From NCBI GenBank assembly GCA_015061955.1, contig SUVO01000017.1, positions 1 to 55,230 on the forward strand: 55,230 bases of DNA, written 5' to 3'. How positions within the stretch are numbered: position 1 is the stretch's first letter; the number at the start of each line of letters is the position of its first letter. The notes beneath the pieces were generated by a model. It worked only from the letters and a program-made list of their open reading frames with translations, did not search any database and was not told the origin of the DNA. Positions 18,638-27,218 of this stretch are shown here, in pieces. The DNA comes from Verrucomicrobiaceae bacterium. GTDB taxonomy: Bacteria > Verrucomicrobiota > Verrucomicrobiia > Opitutales > Intestinicryptomonadaceae. The translations under genes were made by a program, and so were the position numbers.

Positions 18638-19873
18638 TTACTGTCTTACTCTTTCTAAAGTTGCAATAGCTTGTTGTTGCGATAATCCCATTTCAACCAA
18701 GTCGTTAACTTCAACACCTTCAAAAGCTTCAATACTATTAATACCTTCTCCAATGAGAATTGCAATTTCTTCTGCCGACAAGTTATCGAGTCTTTGAGCC
18801 ATAGAATCAAAAGCTTGCTCAATTCGTTGTTCAGTAGCACCAGTTTTTGATTCTTCGCGAACATCAATCTTCAAGCCAATCAAACGTGATGTAAGCTTTA
18901 CATTACTGCCACCCTTACCGATAACTACCGATAAATCGCTTTTTGAAACTTCAAACGATATTCTCTTATCAGCCAAATTTACCGACACATTCTTAGCTAC
19001 TGCAGGCTTTATACAATCTTCAAGTAATGTTGGAATATCTGGCGAGTACTTGATGATATCAATCTTTTCACCATTAAGCTCGCGAACAATACCTTTTACA
19101 CGAGTACCACCTGCGCCAACACATGCACCAACTGGATCTATACGTGGATCTGTAGTGCTTACAGCAATCTTTGTACGATAACCTGGTTCGCGTGCCATCG
19201 ACTCAATCTTGACAGATTTTTCTGCAATTTCTGAAACTTCTAATTCAAACAAACGCTTTACAAACTTATAGCTTGCTCGGCTCAAAATGATTTCTGGACC
19301 ACGTGGCGAATTGTCGATTTCCAAAAGCAAGCAACGAATACGTTCACCTGGTGCATAGTCTTCACCTGGAATACATTCACGCTTTGGAAGAACTGCAACT
19401 GTAAGACCTAAATCGACAATATACGCACCTTTTTCTCTGCGACGCACTGTTCCCGAAACTATATCGCCAATTGCGCCTTTGTACTCATCGTAAATACGAC
19501 CTTTTTCAATTGTACGCAACTTTTGGATAATGCTCTGATACACATTTTTAGCAGCAATACGACCGAGATCTGCCAAATCAACTTCGCGTTCAACAATATC
19601 ACCCAACTGAGGATTATCTTTATACAGCTTAGCTTTATCGATATGAATTTGTGTAGCGTTATCTGCAACAGAATCTGTAACAGAGAGCAATGCCCATGCC
19701 TTCAAATTGCCATTTCGTGGGTTTATTTCGATTTTCAGATTATACCCAGCCATACTTTTAGAAGCTGCATTGCGAATTGCCGCAGAGATTGATTCAATCA
19801 TATCTGCACGACTAATCTGCTTTTCTTTTTCCATATATTCAAGTATTGCCAATATTTCGCTACTATTGCTCAT
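18638..19873 (-). CDS. nusA: Transcription termination/antitermination factor NusA
   Basis: Binds RNA polymerase and modulates pausing, termination and antitermination. It has 411 aa. In order it has the N-terminal polymerase-binding domain, an S1 domain (about 130-200, GDIVSGTVRRREKGAYIVDL), KH domains (DPRIDPVGACVGAGGTRVK; VVIGKGGSNVKL) and one C-terminal helix-hairpin-helix unit (about 360-411). It is the first gene of the operon and has a Shine-Dalgarno match (AGAGGA). Its ~100-nt leader carries a possible attenuator. rimP, often found upstream, is absent here. Confidence 0.96.
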   Translation of the reverse strand: MSNSSEILAILEYMEKEKQISRADMIESISAAIRNAASKSMAGYNLKIEINPRNGNLKAWALLSVTDSVADNATQIHIDKAKLYKDNPQLGDIVEREVDLADLGRIAAKNVYQSIIQKLRTIEKGRIYDEYKGAIGDIVSGTVRRREKGAYIVDLGLTVAVLPKRECIPGEDYAPGERIRCLLLEIDNSPRGPEIILSRASYKFVKRLFELEVSEIAEKSVKIESMAREPGYRTKIAVSTTDPRIDPVGACVGAGGTRVKGIVRELNGEKIDIIKYSPDIPTLLEDCIKPAVAKNVSVNLADKRISFEVSKSDLSVVIGKGGSNVKLTSRLIGLKIDVREESKTGATEQRIEQAFDSMAQRLDNLSAEEIAILIGEGINSIEAFEGVEVNDLVEMGLSQQQAIATLERVRQ

Positions 19874-19922
19874 AAGTATCCTCTAATTTTGATGTTAAAT
19901 GTTCGTTTATCTGCCCACCGAC

Positions 19923-19947
19923 AAAAAAAGCGGGCTAAACGACCCAC
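19923..19947 (-). promoter_or_regulatory. Possible attenuator in the nusA leader
   Basis: On the minus strand GTGGGT and GCCCGC (19947-19930) pair with two G-T wobbles around a 6-nt loop and are followed by seven T. This is the shape of an intrinsic terminator, placed between the promoter and nusA. It may act in feedback control by NusA, or be the terminator of a small leader RNA. Confidence 0.5.
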
Positions 19948-19980
19948 TACATAATCGGAGAGTTCAAATTTTTGTTGCGC

Positions 19981-20011
19981 ATTATAATGGTTAGATTTTT
20001 TTGTGAGTCAA
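19981..20011 (-). promoter_or_regulatory. Promoter of the nusA operon
   Basis: A perfect TATAAT (minus strand, 19986-19981) and TTGACT (20011-20006) are separated by 19 bp. Transcription would start near 19974, giving a leader of about 100 nt. Confidence 0.6.
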
Positions 20012-20128
20012 GCATTTATTTACAATGGCTTCATTATAAAATATAGCTTTTTCACAAATATTTGCTCATTTTTAGAATTGACTACTTTATCGAGTTGTTG
20101 CTTTTTTTGTTAAGGTTAGTTTTATTTT

Positions 20129-20803
20129 ATGTTCAAAAAAGTTTTAATCTATCTATTAACAATAAGTTTAGCCATTGCATCTGAATTGCGTATCGACGCA
20201 TCTTCTCCCGAAAAAATGCAGGCATCTTACACAAAAATATTGGCATCGTTAGACGATGAAATGCAACAAAAGTTTGCCCTTGCATTAACAACAATTGGCG
20301 TTGTAATGGCTCAGCGTGCAGATTTAGGGGGAAGCAAAAAAGTAATGGAAATGATAAATGGTAAAACAGCCGAAGAAATCATTGCTGAATCTAAGAAACT
20401 TACGGGATTTATTCGCAGAGTAAAGGAAGTAATAAAAGCAAATTCATCGGCAGAATTTTCTACTATTGTGGGAAATCTACTGATATCATTACCTGAAGAC
20501 AAACGTGAAAATTTTTCGGAAGCAATTGCAAAACTTATATATCAACGCGAACAACAAAAAACCACTGAAAGTGATTTTCTTAAAAAAGTTAATGGTAAAA
20601 CGGTCGACGAGATTATCGAAATGGCAAAAGATATAGAAGTACCATTTGAGGTTGCAAATAATAGAAAGCCCAAAGATTACAAACTTGAAAAGCTTTCCGA
20701 TGAACAATTAGAAAAAATGGGTATTAAGAAAAAAAATAAAAAAACACAATTGGAAGAATCTCTCGAATATAAAAACTCTTTAGTTCCACCAGCTTCACTG
20801 TAA
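20129..20803 (+). CDS. Secreted protein with duplicated NGKT-EII motif
   Basis: A 224-aa protein with a signal peptide (MFKKVLIYLLTISLAIAS). It contains two related helical units. The first has ASLDDEMQQKFALAL... then INGKTAEEIIAESKKL (about 75-90). The second has SLPEDKRENFSEAI... then VNGKTVDEIIEMAKDI (about 152-167). The pattern resembles a family of small uncharacterised exported proteins (DUF6694-like, from memory). The C-terminus is Lys-rich. It is 7 nt from the next lipoprotein gene, so it probably belongs to the same envelope operon. The function is unknown. Confidence 0.65.
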   Translation: MFKKVLIYLLTISLAIASELRIDASSPEKMQASYTKILASLDDEMQQKFALALTTIGVVMAQRADLGGSKKVMEMINGKTAEEIIAESKKLTGFIRRVKEVIKANSSAEFSTIVGNLLISLPEDKRENFSEAIAKLIYQREQQKTTESDFLKKVNGKTVDEIIEMAKDIEVPFEVANNRKPKDYKLEKLSDEQLEKMGIKKKNKKTQLEESLEYKNSLVPPASL

Positions 20804-20810
20804 AACATAA

Positions 20811-22235
20811 ATGTTTTTAAAAATAACAGTTTATATTTCTTTGGTTTTATTACTAACAAGTTGTGCAACACATACTTCGCGTACTAATAGCCTTAGAACA
20901 TCGTGGAATACTGGCGACATTGCTGTAGCCGAAACTAAAGCGCAATCTTTAATAACCGACTCCTCAAAAACCGACGAACTAATCTTTTTATTAGAAGCTG
21001 GCTCTGTTGCCAGAGCCAACGCTAATTTTGCAAAAAGCCAACAGTACTTCGCCAAAGCTTTCGATAAAATACAACAATACGAAAATCAACCAGACTATAA
21101 AATATCTGACGAAGCGTCGGCATTCATTACAAACCAATCGTACATACCCTACAAAGGCTACCACTACGATAAAATTATGTTGTGTATATATCAATCGCTC
21201 AACTACATAGAAACCAAAGACTTTGAAAAAGCATCAGTAGAATTGAAACGCATGCATAATTTTCAAGACAACGCAAAACGAGAGAATTTGGCACGCATTG
21301 AAAAAAAATCTAAAGCATTAAAAAACGCACAAGCTCAATCTAACACAAAAAATATCGATACCCAAAAGAGTATTTCTGCAATCGAAACAAAATTAAAAAA
21401 TGTATATGGCAACGCCTACAAAACCGATATATCAAAAACGTCGGAAGCTTTATATGTAAATCCATTCGGATATTGGTTAGGAGGTTTGTACTTTGCAAAT
21501 TGCTATCAAACTAAATCCGACATAGAAATGGCATCATCAATGTTCAGAATATGTTCTGAAACGTTAGGAGGAAAATCAAATGTACTTGCCCAAGATATAG
21601 AAGCAGTTGAAGCACTTGCAAATGGAAAAACAAACTCAATGGGGAACATAACATATATAATATGGGAAACTGGCTCTGCACCAATCCGAAAGCAAATTCG
21701 TTTAGATCTACCCATATTTATATTTGCCCGAAACGTACCACATGTAGCACTTAATTTCCCCTACCTACAAAAACAAAACTCATTTCGTCAAAATCTAAAC
21801 GCAACCATACAAAATAAAAAGCTCCAATTCGATACCATAGCCGACATCGATTCAATTGTACAAGAGGAATTCGATATAAATCTACCATATGTAATAACTC
21901 GAACAATACTAAGTGCAACATCTAAAGCTACTGGAGAATACTTTGCAGCTAAAGCTGCTGGTGATTACGGAATATTAATTCATGCAACTATGGGAGCATA
22001 TCAATCTATGACCAACGATGCCGATTTACGAACTTGGACAACCCTCCCTAAACAAATCAAACTAACACGTTTCAACACTCCCGAAAACGCACAACTAAAC
22101 ATTGAAGGCAAACTAATAAATTTAGATAAACAAGGAGTAAACGTAATTTATGTAAAAACTATGGCATTAAACAGTAAAGTAATTGTCAGAAAATTTAACT
22201 TTAAAAAAGACAAAAATAATTTAAATAATAAATAA
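20811..22235 (+). CDS. COG3014-like lipoprotein
   Basis: A 474-aa lipoprotein with lipobox LLTSC (Cys about residue 18). It has a helical TPR-like N-terminal half (DELIFLLEAGSVARANANFAKSQ..., 'ALYVNPFGYWLGGLYFA') and a C-terminal beta part (ITYIIWETGSAPIRKQIRLD, DLRTWTTLPKQI). This is the layout of the uncharacterised COG3014 family, which is often encoded next to LpoB-type lipoproteins. The next gene here is LpoB-like, 5 nt downstream, which supports the assignment. A role in peptidoglycan synthesis control is inferred from context only. Confidence 0.75.
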   Translation: MFLKITVYISLVLLLTSCATHTSRTNSLRTSWNTGDIAVAETKAQSLITDSSKTDELIFLLEAGSVARANANFAKSQQYFAKAFDKIQQYENQPDYKISDEASAFITNQSYIPYKGYHYDKIMLCIYQSLNYIETKDFEKASVELKRMHNFQDNAKRENLARIEKKSKALKNAQAQSNTKNIDTQKSISAIETKLKNVYGNAYKTDISKTSEALYVNPFGYWLGGLYFANCYQTKSDIEMASSMFRICSETLGGKSNVLAQDIEAVEALANGKTNSMGNITYIIWETGSAPIRKQIRLDLPIFIFARNVPHVALNFPYLQKQNSFRQNLNATIQNKKLQFDTIADIDSIVQEEFDINLPYVITRTILSATSKATGEYFAAKAAGDYGILIHATMGAYQSMTNDADLRTWTTLPKQIKLTRFNTPENAQLNIEGKLINLDKQGVNVIYVKTMALNSKVIVRKFNFKKDKNNLNNK

Positions 22236-22240
22236 AAATT

Positions 22241-22804
22241 ATGAAAAACATATACACATTATCTCTATTAGGCTTACTAACATTGGTTGGTTGTTCTTCA
22301 GACGAAAACGCAAAATATGTAGAATCGGGTGGAGCTCAAACAATAATTTCTACAAATAAAATCAATATTGCCGACTGGAACAACGCCGCAATTACATTAG
22401 TTAATGAAATGATAGCATCTGGTGTATTTGAGCGTATTCCAGAAAAAAAGCCCATCAGATTAGTTGTAAGCAGAATTGTGAATAGAACATCGGAAAACAT
22501 AGATACCGATATGCTTACAAAAAAGATTGAAATAACGCTTACCAATACAGGTAAAGCGCTCATCGTAAGTACTGATCCAACTACACACACCGTAGCACAA
22601 GCTCAAGCAAAAGCAAATGGAGTAGCTTTGCCATCTCCTAAAATTACTCTCACAGGAAAAATTCTCGAAGACCGAGAAAAAAATTCTTCTATACGAGAAG
22701 TTACATATACATTCCAACTTGAACTCAATTACGCAGGTGCGGCAGCTTGGATAGGCGAAAAACAAATAACAAAACAACAATCGCATTCATCTTGGGGATT
22801 ATAA
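22241..22804 (+). CDS. LpoB-like penicillin-binding-protein activator
   Basis: A 187-aa lipoprotein with lipobox LTLVGC (Cys about residue 18). The core 'IRLVVSRIVNRTSENIDTDMLTKKIEITL' region and 'PKITLTGKILEDREKN... YTFQLELN' match the LpoB family of outer-membrane lipoproteins that activate PBP1B-type peptidoglycan synthases. The Ala-rich linker of Enterobacteria is missing. Its pairing with the COG3014-like gene is a known arrangement. It ends at a bidirectional terminator facing gene D. Confidence 0.75.
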   Translation: MKNIYTLSLLGLLTLVGCSSDENAKYVESGGAQTIISTNKINIADWNNAAITLVNEMIASGVFERIPEKKPIRLVVSRIVNRTSENIDTDMLTKKIEITLTNTGKALIVSTDPTTHTVAQAQAKANGVALPSPKITLTGKILEDREKNSSIREVTYTFQLELNYAGAAAWIGEKQITKQQSHSSWGL

Positions 22805-22827
22805 TTTTTATATAACTTTCGCAAAAA

Positions 22828-22851
22828 AAATGCGTTCATACGAACGCATTT
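22828..22851. terminator. Bidirectional terminator, LpoB-like / gene D
   Basis: TGCGTTC and GAACGCA pair around ATAC, with an A run before and TTTTTC after. It uses the same stem as the terminator after gene C. Confidence 0.85.
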
Positions 22852-22880
22852 TTCTTTTTTATAAAACTCTTAAATTATAA

Positions 22881-24242
22881 CTATTTTCTTCTGCGATAAG
22901 CTACCATACCGAGAGCAATTACCCCGAATATCATAGCCCACTGAGCTGGCTCTGGTACTGCAACTGTGTTGATATAGAAACCACCTTCTGTTGCTTCTAC
23001 CATATAGTCGGTACCAAGTATCATTTTAGTGCCGTTGAGCTTGAATGACAAAGCTTCAATTTCGCTTTGTGTCATCGATGTAATTTTCAAAACATCGTCT
23101 TCCCATGAACCTGCAAGATTTACAAAGAAATCGCCTACATAGTCAGACATAGATGCAAATTTGCCAATTTCTAACGATGAACCTTCTTTGAAATTCAATG
23201 TTATTGATGAATCTTTGTAAAATTCAAAGCGACCTAATTTTTGAGCTCCATACAAATCTACTGTAACATCAGCCTTTGTTACTTTATCGCTTGTAATTGC
23301 AAGCTGTACAGGACGACTACCAGTACCACCTTTAGCATAATATATATTAGCAATTTTTACGATACTTTCGGCTTGAGTTGTTTTTGAATTCGACAACAAC
23401 TGCGAACCACTACGCAACATGAGTGTAGATTTATCAACCATATAAATATTAGATGTTGCCTGCCATTTACCTGCAATATCTAACTTTTTCAAGATCGATG
23501 CATCAGCAGTACCATTGGTTGTCAAAACACCAGTAGAACCTATTACTAAATTTGCACCAAAAAAGCTTGAATTAGTACCAAGTGTTCCAGTACCTAAATT
23601 ACCTGAAATTGTTGCAGTACCATTGAGGTTCATTGTGTTATTTGAATTATTACTACCAGTGTCAATCAAACGTATAGAGGAAGCTTTAAATGTTACACCT
23701 TTGTTTATATTGACAACAGCATTTCTACCCCAAAATGCAGCTTGCCCCATATCAACTGTACCACCGTACATATTGATTGTTCCAGCTTGTTGCGACATAG
23801 ACCAAGATGTCCAACCATTATATATATTCAATGTACCATCACGCAACGAGGCTTGTTTTCCAGAAAAATTAGAATAAAAATTTAATGTTCCATTCCAGTA
23901 AGATTCTCCATCTGCAGTAACCTGAACTGTACCACCTTTAAATGTAATTGTTGAATTATTAAATGCAACAACTTCACTACCTAAAGTATTCGCACCACGA
24001 TATACAAAAGATAATTTTTTGCCGTCTGCAATTTCTACTGTAACATTACTGCCTTTGTTTGCTTTAAACTGATAAGCATTTGTATCGGCGTCCACCGATA
24101 ACGTAATATCAGTTCCACTAAAGGTTGTTGCAGTTGTAGCTAAATCAGTTATATCTGCGGCATTTGTTGATGTTGTTATGGTTGACGCACTAACGGTGGA
24201 CGCAAACGCCAACGCACATAAGGGGTAAATAAGTTTTTTCAT
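22881..24242 (-). CDS. PEP-CTERM surface protein D
   Basis: Predicted secreted protein of 453 aa, starting MKKLIYPLCALAFASTVSAS (signal peptide) with the SD AAGGA upstream. The open frame continues about 170 codons further upstream through noncoding DNA; I ignore that part. The body is beta-rich ('FKGGTVQVTADGESYWNGTL', 'NMYGGTVDMG' turns) and contains no enzyme motif. It ends AVPEPAQWAMIFGVIALG then YRRRK. Its promoter palindrome, G tract and terminator all match gene C, so C and D are paralogous units. Confidence 0.85.
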   Translation of the reverse strand: MKKLIYPLCALAFASTVSASTITTSTNAADITDLATTATTFSGTDITLSVDADTNAYQFKANKGSNVTVEIADGKKLSFVYRGANTLGSEVVAFNNSTITFKGGTVQVTADGESYWNGTLNFYSNFSGKQASLRDGTLNIYNGWTSWSMSQQAGTINMYGGTVDMGQAAFWGRNAVVNINKGVTFKASSIRLIDTGSNNSNNTMNLNGTATISGNLGTGTLGTNSSFFGANLVIGSTGVLTTNGTADASILKKLDIAGKWQATSNIYMVDKSTLMLRSGSQLLSNSKTTQAESIVKIANIYYAKGGTGSRPVQLAITSDKVTKADVTVDLYGAQKLGRFEFYKDSSITLNFKEGSSLEIGKFASMSDYVGDFFVNLAGSWEDDVLKITSMTQSEIEALSFKLNGTKMILGTDYMVEATEGGFYINTVAVPEPAQWAMIFGVIALGMVAYRRRK

Positions 24243-24270
24243 AAAGTATCCTTTTTTATTGAGATAGCAA

Positions 24271-24301
24271 ATGCTACCCCCCCCCCAGCAACCTTTGTCA
24301 A
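24271..24301 (-). promoter_or_regulatory. Promoter with 10-G spacer tract, gene D
   Basis: TTGACA (minus strand, 24301-24296), a 19-bp spacer with ten G (plus-strand C at 24277-24286), and TAGCAT (24276-24271) within TAGCATTTGCTA. It is nearly the same cassette as gene C, including the T/A-rich upstream part. Confidence 0.72.
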
Positions 24302-24480
24302 GCAAAAAATTTATTTTTTTTACAAAAATTATTAAGAAAAAAAATAAGAAATAAAAATCACCACTAAAGTAACACCTCATGATTAAAAAAAATCGGCTTA
24401 GAATCAACTTGGGCCGAAATAAAACCGAATAATAATCAAACTGCTTGCTTTGGTGGTGGTTATATTTATTAAAAAATCGG
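24302..24480. other. Noncoding interval with a partial repeat
   Basis: An AT-rich interval with no supportable gene. At 24388-24412 the sequence AATCGGCTTAGAATCAAC is a partial, diverged copy of AATCGGATTAGAACCAAC at 24475-24492, which begins the composite repeat. Confidence 0.45.
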
Positions 24481-24709
24481 ATTAGAACCAACATAGGTTG
24501 CAAGAAGTAAAACGTGCGAGGCACGTGCTTAGGACGTCGCTTTTGCGAGCGTAAGCGACCTTTGGTCGTGAGTCGATGCAAAAGTGCGTCATAAGCTGTG
24601 AGGTGCCTCGATTGCGATCTTATACAAAAAGAGCATTCCAAACGGAATGCTCTTATCATTATGATATAAAAAATTCGCAATCGAGACACCGTCCTCGCAC
24701 GTTTTACTT
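24481..24709. repeat. Composite repeat downstream of gene E, includes copy 2
   Basis: It begins ATTAGAACCAACATAGG. It contains a pair of 17-bp perfect inverted terminal arms, AAGTAAAACGTGCGAGG (24505-24521) and its complement (24693-24709), which bound a 205-bp unit. The right half, 24579-24709, is identical over 131 bp to copy 1 at 1-131, including its terminator hairpin (24629-24654) and long dyad (24602-24617 with 24675-24690). The right arm overlaps the stop codon of gene E. Confidence 0.75.
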
Positions 24710-26992
24710 TCTGCGACGGTAGGCTACAAAAGCTAAAGCTATCGCGCCGAAAACCATTGCCCATTCAGCTGGTTCTGGTACTGCAGCTGTGTATCCATAA
24801 CCAGAGAAGTGCGATACATCGAATGTTAAATATCCGTTTTCGTATTTTACGTTCGATACGTCGTTAGCGATAGTCCATTCGCCATTTTCTTCGTGATAAA
24901 TTACGAAGTTGTTTGCCGATAAACCTTCTTTATCAACGTAGAACGACAATGTTACCGATTCACCTGCTGTAAGATCGATATCAAAGTCGAAAGCGTCGAA
25001 TGCTACGAAATCTTTGCCCGATACAACTTCTACGAATGCTTCAGATTCTGCTACATTTGTAATTGAATTGATTGTTACGCCTTCGTTTGAATTTACTGCG
25101 ATAGAAAGCGATTCACCAACTTTAACTTCGGCTTCGCCCTTCAAAGTTGTAGATGAGCTTGTGTCTATTTCTGTAATTACAAGCTTACCATTGTTTATAA
25201 GATTTATACCGTTTATGATACTGCTGTTTGCAATAGTTACAATAGAATTTTCAAAGATTGTAAGATTTGAAACATTGCTGAAAGCACCATTGAAGAGTAC
25301 ATCAGAAGCATTTACATTTACGTCATCAAAGTTTGCAATAGTTCCGTTGAAAGCACCTGTGAATGAATCGAAGTTAAATACTTTCGAGCCATTTACTACT
25401 GCACCATTCAAACCTGAGCCAAATACAGTACCAGTAAATGTCAAGTTTGCACCATTGCCTTTGAAAGAAACATTTGTTCCACCATTTACTGTTGATGTGC
25501 CATAGCTACCTTGATTACCACCACCATAGATGTTGCCATTTATCGAGAGAGTATTCTTAGCGTCAACAGTGATTGCTGTTCCGCCATTTACTGTCATTTT
25601 GCCATAGTAAGTGTCGCTTGCACCTTGTGCATAACCACCTCCGAAAATATCACCAGTAATGTTTCCACCAGAAACGTTGATTGCTGTTCCATTTGTTATA
25701 GTTGTATTTGATGCTTTATAAATTTCGAATTGGGTAACTGCACCTAAAAAACTTTTTTCAGCTTGCGATAAACCAATAGCTAAACTACCAGCATAGATTG
25801 CATTTTTAATAGAAGCTGATTCCAAAGATGTATTACCAGTAGCAGTTATAGTACCACCATTTATATTCAATGTAGTTTTGTTTATAGATGTTTCGCCCCA
25901 ACTTGCGCTACCAGCAGTTATGCCACCTTTAACTTGCGAATTACCCGAAATATTTACAACAGTATTTCCAGTAATTGTTGTATTTACACCACCACCGATA
26001 ATACCATTCATATCCATACCAGTAACTCCAGTAGATGATATAGTACCAACATTTGCATTGTTTACATTTATTGATACATTACCATCTAAAGTACTATTTT
26101 GTGCGTGAGAATCGTGAATATAATTACCACCAATAATAGCACCAACAGTACCACCATTTGATACATCTATCTGTGCATTACCTTTTAGTAGTGAAGCCAT
26201 TCTATTGCCACCAACAACAAAAGAAGTTTTACCTGCACCACTTACAGTAATGTTTGTATTACCATACAAATTACCAGCACCATCACTTGCACCAGCTACA
26301 CCACCATATACGCCCATTCCAGATTTATTTGTAATTGAACCTAAAATCTGAATATCCGTATTTGCAGTGTAATTGCCACTTTGAGCCATACCAAAGCCAG
26401 TAATATCGCTATTAAAAGTACCACCATTTATTATTAAATGACCAGTTCTTTCGCTAACAGTACCATTATATGCAACCTTTGAATTATATGCAGTATAATT
26501 TGATACAGCTGAGAACTTATCGCTATAAATGCCACCATACACATAAACGTAAGCATCTTTGTCTTCTTGAAGAGCCGATCCTCTAAACTTGCCTGTAATT
26601 GATGGACCAGAACCATTAGAAGAATCACCCAAAACTGTCAAGTATTTAGCCCCCCAAACATCGCCCTTTTCGCTTTTTGATGCTTGAGAATTATAAAATG
26701 TATTTTGCTCTACTTTTACAGTTCCACTATAAATCCAAAGAGCATCGGCATTTTCACTTCTTATTTTGGCGGCATATTCATTATTCCCCGTATTATATCC
26801 AAATACATTAATACCACCAGATGATTTGCTATTTCCTGTAACTTTGTAATTTGTACCAGCCGAAGGATTTATTGTATTACCAGCATTTGCTGATATGTTT
26901 GTCCAAGTGTAATCGTTTACACTTGTTTGAGCCCAAGCTGACAAAGTAACAACTGAGGCTATTATTATTGATGATAACTTATATGTTGTCAT
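24704..26992 (-). CDS. PEP-CTERM surface protein E
   Basis: The largest surface protein here, 762 aa. It has a signal peptide (MTTYKLSSIIIASVVTLSAWAQ) and many 'NISGGxITGDIFGGG', 'NGGTITATG' and 'VYGGVAGASDGAG' repeats (about 60-560) that suggest a beta-helix of adhesin type. A distinct C-terminal module follows (about 610-735, 'EAEVKVGESLSIAVNSNEG' to 'YLTFDVSHFSGYGYTA'). It ends AVPEPAEWAMVFGAIALAF then YRRRK. Unlike genes A-D its promoter has no G tract, so it may be expressed constantly. No enzymatic motif was seen. Confidence 0.85.
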   Translation of the reverse strand: MTTYKLSSIIIASVVTLSAWAQTSVNDYTWTNISANAGNTINPSAGTNYKVTGNSKSSGGINVFGYNTGNNEYAAKIRSENADALWIYSGTVKVEQNTFYNSQASKSEKGDVWGAKYLTVLGDSSNGSGPSITGKFRGSALQEDKDAYVYVYGGIYSDKFSAVSNYTAYNSKVAYNGTVSERTGHLIINGGTFNSDITGFGMAQSGNYTANTDIQILGSITNKSGMGVYGGVAGASDGAGNLYGNTNITVSGAGKTSFVVGGNRMASLLKGNAQIDVSNGGTVGAIIGGNYIHDSHAQNSTLDGNVSINVNNANVGTISSTGVTGMDMNGIIGGGVNTTITGNTVVNISGNSQVKGGITAGSASWGETSINKTTLNINGGTITATGNTSLESASIKNAIYAGSLAIGLSQAEKSFLGAVTQFEIYKASNTTITNGTAINVSGGNITGDIFGGGYAQGASDTYYGKMTVNGGTAITVDAKNTLSINGNIYGGGNQGSYGTSTVNGGTNVSFKGNGANLTFTGTVFGSGLNGAVVNGSKVFNFDSFTGAFNGTIANFDDVNVNASDVLFNGAFSNVSNLTIFENSIVTIANSSIINGINLINNGKLVITEIDTSSSTTLKGEAEVKVGESLSIAVNSNEGVTINSITNVAESEAFVEVVSGKDFVAFDAFDFDIDLTAGESVTLSFYVDKEGLSANNFVIYHEENGEWTIANDVSNVKYENGYLTFDVSHFSGYGYTAAVPEPAEWAMVFGAIALAFVAYRRRK

Positions 26993-27037
26993 TTTCTGTA
27001 TGTTTGTTTATAGATTTTCAATTAAATAAAGATTGTA

Positions 27038-27065
27038 GTTGTATGGATATAGAAAGCATTGTCAA
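27038..27065 (-). promoter_or_regulatory. Putative promoter of gene E
   Basis: TTGACA on the minus strand (about 27064-27059), a 16-bp spacer and TACAAC. The spacer is mixed sequence, in contrast to the G tracts of genes A-D. The start codon is about 50 nt further on. Confidence 0.45.
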
Positions 27066-27170
27066 TATATTTTTTTGCAACTACCTAATATAAGATTAGA
27101 TACAAAACGCTATAAACATCTTTAAATTCCTTATTTTTTAAGGAATGAGAGGTTATTTACAAAAACAAAA

Positions 27171-27200
27171 AAAAATCTCGAAAAATTTTTCGAGATTTTT
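27171..27200 (-). terminator. Terminator after the FAD-oxidoreductase gene
   Basis: A 30-bp perfect palindrome (AAAAATCTCG, AAAAATTTTT, CGAGATTTTT) with A/T runs on both sides, 19 nt after the stop codon of the minus-strand operon. Confidence 0.8.
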
Positions 27201-27218
27201 TTAAAAAGCACATTTTTT

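Noticed and set aside
19930..19985. Possible tRNA in the nusA leader (AGTTCAAATT resembles a T-loop)
   Set aside because: No acceptor stem, anticodon arm or CCA-proximal pairing could be drawn.
24481..24709. Integron attC site or CRISPR-like repeat
   Set aside because: The arms lack the attC core (GTTRRRY/RYYYAAC). Only isolated copies exist, with no spacer array and no integrase or cas gene.
24243..24764. Extension of PEP-CTERM gene D upstream by about 170 codons
   Set aside because: The extension runs through the promoter, the G tract and the repeat. A good signal peptide with an SD begins at 24242.
25014..26108. Plus-strand frames of up to 163 aa opposite PEP-CTERM gene E
   Set aside because: Antisense shadows of the repetitive coding sequence, without start signals.
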